Assembly (NCBI GenBank): GCA_902773215.1
Contig: CACYDQ010000232.1
Coordinates: 1-5,840, forward strand
Source of the DNA: an uncultured Spirochaetaceae bacterium
Lineage (GTDB): Bacteria > Spirochaetota > Spirochaetia > Treponematales > Treponemataceae
Direction of reading: 5' to 3'
DNA: 5,840 bases
The position numbers were made by a program, and so were the translations under genes. Shown in pieces: positions 1-5,683 of the stretch. Below the pieces are notes generated by a model. That model was not told where the DNA came from. It ran no database searches and was given only the letters and a program-made list of their open reading frames with translations. Position 1 is the first letter of the stretch; each line of letters opens with the position of its first letter.

Positions 1-1242
1 GGGAAGGACTACCAGCCCACCGGGACGGGCCCCTTCATCCAGATACAGCTCGCCCGCCTGATGGCCTACATGAACCCGGACGTGGACTCCTTCTACAAGG
101 GGGCCTTCTCGCTCCACAAGCCGATGGCGAAGATCGTCCCGTCGATGTTCCCGACGGAGGAGGAGAAAGAGGCTCAGGCGAACAAGAAGCCGGGCCTCAT
201 GGACAGGATAATGGGCAAGGTGGACGAGGGCAGCGACGGCGCGGTGACAAAGATTTTCGACGTCGCCAACAACCTGCACCAGAGCGAGTCCTACCTGTCC
301 TTCCTCATGGAGCTCGACGAGAAGGAATGCTTCAACGACGCGCCCGCCGTGCAGCTGGTCATAAAGGGCCTGCCCGAGGCGGCCGTCCTGGATGCCCTGG
401 GGAACGAGATAACCAAGGTAAAGGAGGGGCAGACCAAGCTGTTCGAGCTGCACCGGTCCATGTCCGCCTGCATGCTGGGCATGCAGACCGTCGCCCTGGG
501 ATTCCCTGCCGACGAGGACTTCGAGGTCGTCCTGACGGACACGTCGGTTTTCCCCTCCCCGGTCAGCATAACGACGGAACGCTACACGGCCGACGGGGTC
601 ATGATAAGCAAGGAGGAGGAGACCGTCTGGCCCTGCCGCGCGAGCGTCTACCAGATAAGCGCGGGAAAAGCCCTGACAGGCAGCTGGGGAATGGACGCGA
701 AGGCCGTGACGGGCAAGGCGCAGAAAGTCGCGATGAAACGGACGGGCATCTGGAGCGGCCTCAAGAAGCGCCTGTCGTTCGAGGCGGACATCGACAGCGA
801 CCTGAACCTGGGACTGGGGGTTTCCTTCGGGACCAGCCTGATATACGGGCTCGCCCTCTACCGCATCCCCATCCAGAACAACATCCTCGGCACCTGGGAA
901 ATAGACGCGGGAGCCGGGCACAAGACGAAGCTGTGGAACTCGACCTACCTGAACTGCGAGCTTTTGCTGAGGGGCGTGTTCGTCCCGGACAGCGACCTCC
1001 GCGACGAGTTCGAAGACGAGACGGGCAAGAGCGGCGTGTTCGCGCTGGTACCGGCCACCCGCCTGTCGCTCGCCTGGCAGCCCCTCCGCAAGGCGCAGCT
1101 CTTCGCGTCCGCAATGGGAAGCCTTCTCATACGGGATTTCAACGACTCGGCGTTCGAGTCCCACCGCGTCACGATAAAACCGGCGGACATGGGGGAAAAG
1201 CTCGGCCTGGTCATGTCCTTCGGCGCGGGGATACGATTCTAG
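1..1242 (+). CDS. Unrecognised protein with beta-rich, outer-membrane-like C-terminus (5' partial)
   Basis: The frame is open from base 1, so the gene starts upstream. The Met codon at 61 has no clear ribosome site and is probably internal. The visible 413 residues do not match a family I recognise. Residues about 1-150 look mixed helical, with a charged Glu/Lys-rich stretch near 50-65 (TEEEKEAQANKK). Residues about 170-225 contain short beta-like strands (VVLTDTSV, VSITTERY). From about residue 258 to the end, segments alternate polar and hydrophobic residues (LGLGVSFGTSLIYGLALY, TRLSLAW, LGLVMSFGAGIRF). The protein ends in Phe, as many outer-membrane barrel proteins do. I infer a surface or periplasmic protein with a C-terminal barrel-like domain; a soluble beta-sandwich is possible. 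Any signal peptide would be outside the window. ATA is the favoured Ile codon (about 12 of 20). The stop overlaps the convergent flavoprotein gene. I am sure of the coding call, not of function. Confidence 0.85.
   Translation, partial: GKDYQPTGTGPFIQIQLARLMAYMNPDVDSFYKGAFSLHKPMAKIVPSMFPTEEEKEAQANKKPGLMDRIMGKVDEGSDGAVTKIFDVANNLHQSESYLSFLMELDEKECFNDAPAVQLVIKGLPEAAVLDALGNEITKVKEGQTKLFELHRSMSACMLGMQTVALGFPADEDFEVVLTDTSVFPSPVSITTERYTADGVMISKEEETVWPCRASVYQISAGKALTGSWGMDAKAVTGKAQKVAMKRTGIWSGLKKRLSFEADIDSDLNLGLGVSFGTSLIYGLALYRIPIQNNILGTWEIDAGAGHKTKLWNSTYLNCELLLRGVFVPDSDLRDEFEDETGKSGVFALVPATRLSLAWQPLRKAQLFASAMGSLLIRDFNDSAFESHRVTIKPADMGEKLGLVMSFGAGIRF
1239..1242. other. Shared CTAG holding the stop codons of two convergent genes
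   Basis: The plus-strand gene stops with TAG at 1240-1242 and the minus-strand flavoprotein gene stops with TAG read from 1241 to 1239. Both lie within the palindrome CTAG, so the genes overlap by four bases tail to tail. I see no hairpin with a T-tract on either side, so any terminator must lie inside the opposing coding sequence or be factor-dependent. Confidence 0.9.
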
Positions 1243-2441
1243 AGCGCGTCCGCAAGCTCCATGGCCCGTTGCACGGTGAGGTCGGAGTTGAAGTGCTCCC
1301 ATTCCCCCCAGCGCCCCAGGCCCAGCACGCCCCTTCCCCCCGCGAACGAAAGCAGGTCCTTCATAATCCCAGGCTTATCCCGCGTGTTGAGCGGGTAGGC
1401 ATACTCGTTCCGCCAGCTGGGACCGCCGCCAGACGCATCCGGCCTGAAGCGTATGCTGTTCGTCTCCGTCCAGCAGCCCCTCGACCCCGCGCAGAAGTTC
1501 TTGCGCACGAGGATCCGGTGGTAGTCCAGCGCGGGATCGGGATAGTAGACCCAGTGGGCGGGGGTGTCCGGCGCGTCCTTCAGGTAAGTGACGGTGACCG
1601 AGGTATGCTTGAGGCCGGGAAGGAGTTCCGCAAGGGAGGCAGGAAGCCCGCTGACCTTTACCGCCGTCCAGGGAATCGTCGTGACGACCGTGCGGGCCTC
1701 AAGGACCGTCCCGTCGGAAAGCGTCACGGCCGGCCCCGAAAGGTCAAGCCCGGTGACGGCATTCCCCAGGACGAGCTTGTCCCCGAGCCGGTCCGCCATG
1801 CGCCGCCAGAGCTCGCCGTACCCGTATTTCTTGGGGTAGTAGAAGCGGGCGTGGCCGGGCTGGGTCCCGTACGCCCTCCTGTTCAGGCAGCTGAGGAGGG
1901 TCTCGTCAAAGGAGACCGACGGCAGCTTTTCCAGCCAGTAGGTCCCGAGCCGGTCCAGGTCGTCCCCGAACATCTTCCGGTTGTAAGGAATCATGTAATC
2001 CCGGGCTATCTTGTCCCCGAGCTTCCAGACAATCCATTCAGTGAAGGCCTCCGGCATGGGCGTGCCCAGGTTGCAGCCCGCGACGGCGATGCTCTTGAGG
2101 TATTCCACCTGCTTTTCCTGCGGCATCTGCCAGATGTTGGCCTCGAAGGGGTGGCTTATCTCGGCGAAGGGGAGGGATATGCGGGAGTCCCGCGTAAAGC
2201 TGTCCCACTCGGCCTCCGGCATGAAGCGGAAGAGGAATTCGTTGACCGCAGGACGGCGCACGTCAAGGAAATGCCCGCCGCCGGTGTCGAGCGGGGACCC
2301 GTCCACGTCCGCCGAACGGCAGAGCCCCCCGGCCTCCGCCTCCTTCTCCACGACGAGGAAGGAGCTTTCCCCCTTGTCCAGGAGCCTGTTGGCCAGCGCA
2401 AGGCCCGCGGGCCCCGCCCCAAGAATAAGATACTTAACCAT
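1239..2441 (-). CDS. UDP-galactopyranose-mutase-like FAD-dependent protein
   Basis: A 400-residue flavoprotein. The N-terminus has a Rossmann dinucleotide fold: GAGPAG at residues 8-13, an acidic residue ending the second strand (E32 in VVEK), then AGGLCRS at 37-43 and DTGGGHF at 52-58. A motif near 150-170 (YMIPYNRKMFG) and the C-terminal YAYPL (347-351) plus GLGRWGEW (374-381) fit the layout of UDP-galactopyranose mutase and related HemY-like amine oxidase-fold proteins. Length matches that group (about 370-450). Known members isomerise UDP-galactopyranose to the furanose using reduced FAD. This one is divergent, so the substrate is uncertain; a protoporphyrinogen-oxidase-like role is the main alternative. 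The reading frame extends 32 codons further upstream, but that part overlaps the preceding gene and has a poor composition. The Met chosen directly precedes the Rossmann strand and has GCAGGT seven bases upstream. It is the last gene of a three-gene glycan operon, 13 bases after the GT2 gene. Confidence 0.8.
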   Translation of the reverse strand: MVKYLILGAGPAGLALANRLLDKGESSFLVVEKEAEAGGLCRSADVDGSPLDTGGGHFLDVRRPAVNEFLFRFMPEAEWDSFTRDSRISLPFAEISHPFEANIWQMPQEKQVEYLKSIAVAGCNLGTPMPEAFTEWIVWKLGDKIARDYMIPYNRKMFGDDLDRLGTYWLEKLPSVSFDETLLSCLNRRAYGTQPGHARFYYPKKYGYGELWRRMADRLGDKLVLGNAVTGLDLSGPAVTLSDGTVLEARTVVTTIPWTAVKVSGLPASLAELLPGLKHTSVTVTYLKDAPDTPAHWVYYPDPALDYHRILVRKNFCAGSRGCWTETNSIRFRPDASGGGPSWRNEYAYPLNTRDKPGIMKDLLSFAGGRGVLGLGRWGEWEHFNSDLTVQRAMELADAL

Positions 2442-2448
2442 AGACGTT

Positions 2449-2454
2449 ACCTGC
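2449..2454 (-). promoter_or_regulatory. Ribosome binding site of the flavoprotein gene
   Basis: GCAGGT, one mismatch from GGAGGT, lies seven bases before the ATG at 2441, between the stop of the GT2 gene and the start. It supports this Met over the longer in-frame start at 2537. Confidence 0.55.
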
Positions 2455-3138
2455 TTACTTCCGCCCAATCTCCCAGAGGAGATAGCGGAGGAGCTTCTTT
2501 CCGGTCGCGAAGGCCTTGAAGTGGGTCTCGCCCGCAAGGCGCGGCGACTCCCTCGTCGGGAATTCCACCCGGGGGACCTTGAATTTATAGGAACGACAGA
2601 CCATCTCTATATCTATGGAAGGGCTCATGTCCGAGATGCCCAGCCGCCTGAACGCGGAGACCGTCATGCCGCGGAAGCCGTGCAGGGAGTCCCAGACGGT
2701 GCTGCCCTCCCTCTTGAAGAGAATCTTCGCGGCGAGGGCGAGGGCGAGCACGAACCACTTGCGCGGCTTGAGCAGTTTGCCGTCCTCCTCGTTGACGGAC
2801 TCCCGCATCATCCGGCTTGCGACGACGAACTCGTAGCCCTGCTCAAAAAGGGGGCGGAACTTATACGTGTCCTCGACCGGGACCGTGCCCTTGGGGTGGA
2901 AGAAGACGAACGCGTCACTGTGGCAGTTGTCACAGCCGTCCTTGCATGCCTGGTTCAGCCCCCGGGCGGTCTGCGGGCAGACCCTGATACCCTGGGACTC
3001 AAGGTATTCCACCGTGCCGTCGGTCGAGCCGCCGTCTATGCAGTAAATCTCATCAAAGCGGGACCGGTCAATGAGCGGGATGTCGTGCTTGCATCCGTCA
3101 AGCTCGTTCCAGGTCAGGAGGCAGAGCGAAACGGTCAT
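2455..3138 (-). CDS. GT2-family glycosyltransferase lacking the DxD motif
   Basis: A 227-residue GT-A fold glycosyltransferase of family GT2. It opens with the nucleotide-sugar-binding strand and loop (SLCLLTWNE, residues 4-12) and has CIDGGSTDGT at 33-42. AS-R at 107-109 and WDSLHGFRG at 149-157 recall the dolichol/polyprenyl-phosphate sugar synthase group, whose DxxxGFR-type motif they match. Where that group has DADxQ, this protein has FFHPKGT (79-85), with no acidic residue. The hydrophobic stretch near 127-141 may associate with the membrane, but there is no C-terminal transmembrane pair. By family, it probably moves a sugar from a nucleotide donor to a polyprenyl phosphate or other acceptor on the cytoplasmic face; donor and acceptor are unknown. 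The start overlaps the upstream GT-C stop as ATGA, suggesting translational coupling, and the two may act in sequence. Fairly sure of the family, less of the reaction. Confidence 0.85.
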   Translation of the reverse strand: MTVSLCLLTWNELDGCKHDIPLIDRSRFDEIYCIDGGSTDGTVEYLESQGIRVCPQTARGLNQACKDGCDNCHSDAFVFFHPKGTVPVEDTYKFRPLFEQGYEFVVASRMMRESVNEEDGKLLKPRKWFVLALALAAKILFKREGSTVWDSLHGFRGMTVSAFRRLGISDMSPSIDIEMVCRSYKFKVPRVEFPTRESPRLAGETHFKAFATGKKLLRYLLWEIGRK

Positions 3139-4553
3139 TTTCGGAACCTGCGGATTGCGTAGGCTATAAGGCCGGGGATGCTGCCCGTCACGGTCAGGGC
3201 AAGCAGGAAGAAGGCCGGATAGAAGTAACGGAACTCCATGCTCTGGGTGTTCAGCAGGAAGGCCCCGTAATAGAAGACCGAGACCAGTATCAGCTGGCAG
3301 TCAAGGCTGTCCCTGACCCGCTCCCCCGTCATCCTGAGCTTGAAAAAGACGCACAGGACGGAGACGAGCAGGACGAGCCAGGGCCTGAGCGGGAAGAAGG
3401 TCCTGTTGACGGCGACGCGGTACGCCGACATAAAGCGGTGCCTCGCCCGCGAGTCGGACATACCGTATTCCTTGCCCCGCTCCCAGCGGTCGTAGTCCCA
3501 TTCCTGAAGGCTCAGGGCGGGACAGATGCCCAGGACGTAGCCCGCGAACCTGAGCTTGGTGCGGATACTCGGCAGGGGGGCACGGACAAAGAGGGCCAGG
3601 TACTTGCCGAATATTTTTCCCAGGCCGACCCCGGAGATGGCCTCACGCGAGAAATCAGGAAGCTCCCACGAGAAGGATGCGACCCTGCGGATTGCCCCGG
3701 GCTTGTCCCCGTCGTCGGAGCCCTCCGTCCACCCGCAGAGCCTCCCGGTCGCCCCCTCCCCGAAGAGATCGTCCAGGTAGTCCTTGTTCCGCTCGTAATC
3801 CGTCCCGGACATGGAGGCGATGTTCTCCCCCATCTCCCAGACGAAGCCCAGCGAGACCGACGACATCGTGTCAATCCTGAGCAGGCGGGGGAAGAGGGAG
3901 TTGAGGAAGAGGCCGAGGAAGAGGCAGGCGGCGCAGAGAATCTTGTGCGGCCTGCCCCCCTGCCTGAGGAAGACGATCAGCAGGAGAACGGGCATGACCG
4001 TGAAGGTGTTTGCCCGGAAGCCGAACGCGACGAAGGAAGCGAGGGTAATAAGGAAGAAATACAGCAGCTTGTCGGGCCGGCTCATTCCTTCCTGCCCGGC
4101 ATTGAGCAGGACGAGCAGGCCCGAAAGCCCTATGACCACGCCGATCCCCGTCTCATGGTAGACGCTGACGCAGAAGAAAAGCGGGTTCAGGATGTAGAGC
4201 GCATACGCGGCGTGCCTGTGACTTGCCGCCAGCCTCCTGATGAGCAGGAGGGAAGTAAAGAAGAAGAAGAAGGCCTGGACGAACGTAAAGGTCGCGACGT
4301 TGCCCGTCAGTGCCTGGAAGAGGGCGATGAAATAGCAGGGGGTGACCGTGTTCCACGAGCTTATGGCCTCCGGGCTGCCCGCGAGCACCCCGCGCAGTAT
4401 CCCCGGCAGCTGCCCGGCAAGCTCTATCCGGCCGTAGGAGTCGCTGTAAAGGTTCCCCGGGTAGGAGACGCAGAGGCAGATGACGGCCATGAGGAGGGAG
4501 GCTATGAGCAAGTTCCTGCTGTGAAGGAATTTTTCACGGAAGACGGGACACAT
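3135..4553 (-). CDS. Polytopic membrane protein, likely GT-C-type glycosyltransferase
   Basis: A 472-residue integral membrane protein. Hydrophobic segments lie near residues 13-30, 70-105 (two), 115-150 (two), 162-196 (two), 205-222, 388-407, 419-434 and 442-468, with a large hydrophilic domain at about 225-385. After the first segment comes YPGNLYSDSYGR (31-42), which places D38 in the first external loop. GT-C enzymes (PMT/ArnT/DUF6020-like) carry their catalytic acidic residue there, and the C-terminal EFRYFYPAFFLL (440-451) also resembles such proteins. I infer transfer of a sugar from a lipid-phosphate donor onto an envelope acceptor at the outer face of the inner membrane; a membrane protein of unknown function remains possible. 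The first gene of the operon, with the GT2 gene overlapping its stop. No Shine-Dalgarno sequence precedes the ATG, and the promoter -10 box ends only eight bases before it. The next in-frame Met (residue 22) would break the first membrane segment. Confidence 0.75.
   Translation of the reverse strand: MCPVFREKFLHSRNLLIASLLMAVICLCVSYPGNLYSDSYGRIELAGQLPGILRGVLAGSPEAISSWNTVTPCYFIALFQALTGNVATFTFVQAFFFFFTSLLLIRRLAASHRHAAYALYILNPLFFCVSVYHETGIGVVIGLSGLLVLLNAGQEGMSRPDKLLYFFLITLASFVAFGFRANTFTVMPVLLLIVFLRQGGRPHKILCAACLFLGLFLNSLFPRLLRIDTMSSVSLGFVWEMGENIASMSGTDYERNKDYLDDLFGEGATGRLCGWTEGSDDGDKPGAIRRVASFSWELPDFSREAISGVGLGKIFGKYLALFVRAPLPSIRTKLRFAGYVLGICPALSLQEWDYDRWERGKEYGMSDSRARHRFMSAYRVAVNRTFFPLRPWLVLLVSVLCVFFKLRMTGERVRDSLDCQLILVSVFYYGAFLLNTQSMEFRYFYPAFFLLALTVTGSIPGLIAYAIRRFRK
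3146..3151 (-). promoter_or_regulatory. Ribosome binding site of the GT2 gene
   Basis: GCAGGT lies seven bases before the ATG at 3138, inside the 3' end of the GT-C gene. The same hexamer at the same spacing precedes the next gene, which supports both starts. Confidence 0.5.
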
Positions 4554-4561
4554 CGGAAACT

Positions 4562-4590
4562 ACTATAACAGGCGGGGGGGCGAAAGTCAA
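4562..4590 (-). promoter_or_regulatory. Sigma-70-type promoter of the glycan operon
   Basis: On the minus strand, TTGACT (4590-4585) and TATAGT (4567-4562) are separated by exactly 17 bases. Each box differs from consensus at one position. The expected transcription start falls at about 4556-4553, at or just before the ATG of the GT-C gene. The promoter occupies the only gap between the two minus-strand groups, just downstream of the DUF4097 gene. I see no operator palindrome. Confidence 0.7.
4574..4580. repeat. Seven-G homopolymer in the promoter spacer
   Basis: Seven consecutive G (C on the transcribed-direction strand) lie wholly between the -35 and -10 boxes of the glycan operon promoter. 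Slippage here would change the spacer from 17 bases and could switch expression. Seven is short for a highly mutable tract, so instability is inferred, not shown. Confidence 0.6.
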
Positions 4591-4610
4591 CGACCTCCCC
4601 CTCCCCTGCC

Positions 4611-5456
4611 CTAGTACACCTTGATGGAGCCGCTCATCGTGGAGACCTTGATGGGGATGCCGCCGTCCCCGTTTTTGGACGAGCCTTTCTTGCTGCCGCT
4701 TATGCCGGTAATCTCGTCGTTGAAGCTGCCGGACATGCTGGAGAAGTCCAGCGTGTAGCCCGTGCCGTGGGGCAGGCCGAGCGTGACCGACCCGGAGACG
4801 GACTCGAACTTGCACCTTCCGCCGGGCGAGTCCTTGAAGTCCACCCTGACGCTGCCGGAGACAGTCTCGGACGAGACCTTCCTGAAGCTGCCGTCCGCGC
4901 TCACGCTGCCGGAGACGGTCTCCAAATCCAGGCTGCCTATCGCGCAGCCCGTAATCGCCACCGCGCCGCTGACCGACTCCAGGTCCAGGGAATCCGCCGT
5001 TATGCCGTCCAACATGACGGGGCCGCTCACGCCCTCCAGCTCCAGATCCCCCTGCCACGAGGAGGGAAGGCTCACGCGCACCGAGCCGGAAGCGCCCTTG
5101 CTCTTGCGCTTCTGCTCCACGGAGACGCTGCCCCCGCCGGAACGAATCTTGCAGAAGCTTTCCGCCCCGTCAAGGAAGTCCACGTGGACCTTGCCGTCGG
5201 ACGAAACCTCGACGAACAGAGGCAGGGACCGGAGCTCCGCCTTGACCTGATGTATATCCGTACCCGCAAACTCGTTCCGCAGCGTCGTGCTGCCGTTGCC
5301 TTCGGCAAGCCCGTCACCGCCCCTGTCAAGCCTGTCCCAAAGAGACTGGAACCCGCCGTTGCCTGAAAAGCCTTTGGAAAGCCCCTGTATGAGCAGCAGG
5401 GTCAGGGCGAGCGCGACCACGAGCCAGACGATGGCAAAAACTTTGTTCCTTTTCAT
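4611..5456 (-). CDS. Membrane-anchored DUF4097-type protein with VSGSV repeats
   Basis: A 281-residue protein. MKRNK is followed by one hydrophobic segment (residues 6-24), acting as an anchor or uncleaved signal, then a Gly-rich linker to about 56. The rest is a predicted beta-rich extracytoplasmic domain. From residue 123 it repeats a V/M-S-G-S/A/P-V core at 123 (ASGSV), 143, 162, 181, 199, 220, 241 and 274, mostly 18-21 residues apart and often preceded by DLE or ES. This is typical of DUF4097/putative adhesin domains, which are thought to form a beta-helix-like fold. No catalytic motif is visible. Relatives often sit downstream of membrane-linked regulators such as PspC- or HTH-type proteins and are linked to envelope stress, but the exact role is unknown. 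The frame stays open for 86 codons upstream, but that part overlaps the small upstream gene; the Met chosen precedes the anchor and follows GGAGGA. It follows the 47-residue peptide gene by 35 bases and is the last gene before the glycan promoter. Confidence 0.85.
   Translation of the reverse strand: MKRNKVFAIVWLVVALALTLLLIQGLSKGFSGNGGFQSLWDRLDRGGDGLAEGNGSTTLRNEFAGTDIHQVKAELRSLPLFVEVSSDGKVHVDFLDGAESFCKIRSGGGSVSVEQKRKSKGASGSVRVSLPSSWQGDLELEGVSGPVMLDGITADSLDLESVSGAVAITGCAIGSLDLETVSGSVSADGSFRKVSSETVSGSVRVDFKDSPGGRCKFESVSGSVTLGLPHGTGYTLDFSSMSGSFNDEITGISGSKKGSSKNGDGGIPIKVSTMSGSIKVY
4849..4922 (-). repeat. Two near-identical 20-base direct repeats encoding VSGSV
   Basis: The 20-base unit at 4849-4868 recurs at 4903-4922 with one mismatch, 54 bases (18 codons) apart. 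It encodes the E-T-V-S-G-S-V segments at residues 181 and 199 of the DUF4097-type protein. Weaker copies lie near 4785-4805 and 4960-4980. The spacing is a whole number of codons, so recombination between copies would keep the frame. Confidence 0.7.
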
Positions 5457-5466
5457 ATATCCTTGT

Positions 5467-5472
5467 TCCTCC
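5467..5472 (-). promoter_or_regulatory. Ribosome binding site of the DUF4097-type gene
   Basis: GGAGGA ends ten bases before the ATG at 5456. A second purine-rich block (AAGGAT) lies closer, two bases from the ATG. Together they decide for this start over the longer open frame. Confidence 0.6.
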
Positions 5473-5491
5473 GTAACACTCTTGCGCCGTA

Positions 5492-5635
5492 TCAGTAAAA
5501 TATCAGGGAAAGCAGGCCCTTCCCGAACAAGGGGATAAAGGGGATGACGTCCCCGGTCAGCCCGCAGGTAAGCAGCAGGGACAGGGTGAACGCCACCATA
5601 AGCCAGACTATGCCCAATATTCCGTTCCTCGTCAT
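5492..5635 (-). CDS. 47-residue membrane peptide, paralog of the neighbouring membrane anchor
   Basis: A small gene encoding 47 residues. It begins MTRNG, has a hydrophobic segment at about 5-26, a short loop (GLTGD) and a second hydrophobic stretch at 33-47 ending LIFY. The first 26 residues align without gaps to the N-terminus of the downstream DUF4097-type protein with 15 identities, including RN, IVWL, VA and LLL-xx-GL. An ATG three codons earlier (5644) directly abuts the GGAGGT ribosome site, too close to use. The Met at 5635 sits nine bases from it and lines up with the paralog's start, so I chose it. Downstream of the partial membrane protein gene by 48 bases and 35 bases before the DUF4097 gene, so probably cotranscribed. 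It could be a free membrane partner of the DUF4097 protein, or the remnant of a duplicated gene that lost its external domain. Function unknown. Confidence 0.7.
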   Translation of the reverse strand: MTRNGILGIVWLMVAFTLSLLLTCGLTGDVIPFIPLFGKGLLSLIFY

Positions 5636-5644
5636 TTTTGTCAT

Positions 5645-5650
5645 ACCTCC
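5645..5650 (-). promoter_or_regulatory. Ribosome binding site of the small membrane peptide gene
   Basis: GGAGGT, a strong Shine-Dalgarno match, lies nine bases before the ATG at 5635 and immediately before the ATG at 5644. This spacing excludes the upstream ATG and is good evidence that the short gene is translated. Confidence 0.7.
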
Positions 5651-5683
5651 GAATCAGTGCAAGGGCAGCGTGCCGGATCCCGG

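Noticed and set aside
327..2519. Open frame of 730 codons on the plus strand crossing two genes.
   Set aside because: Its product is rich in Arg, Pro and Gly with no domain; it lies antisense to the well-supported flavoprotein gene and out of frame with the first gene. It reflects GC-rich third positions.
3575..3580. Six-G run within the GT-C coding region.
   Set aside because: Short runs are expected in such GC-rich DNA, and the reading frame is intact around it.
4258..4272. Five tandem AAG triplets as a possible contingency repeat.
   Set aside because: They encode a Phe run inside a membrane helix, and slippage would stay in frame. Five units is too few to claim instability.
3438..4568. 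Open frame of 376 codons on the plus strand opposite the GT-C gene.
   Set aside because: The product is a low-complexity Glu/Pro/Arg mix, as expected from the complement of hydrophobic codons. The minus-strand frame encodes a coherent membrane protein.
4767..5366. Plus-strand open frames opposite the DUF4097 gene.
   Set aside because: Composition is that of a shadow frame, while the minus-strand frame has a clear anchor and periodic VSGSV motifs.
5673..5683. Short near-palindrome CCGGGATCCGG after the partial gene's stop.
   Set aside because: The stem is at most five base pairs with no T-tract, too small for a terminator or a convincing operator.
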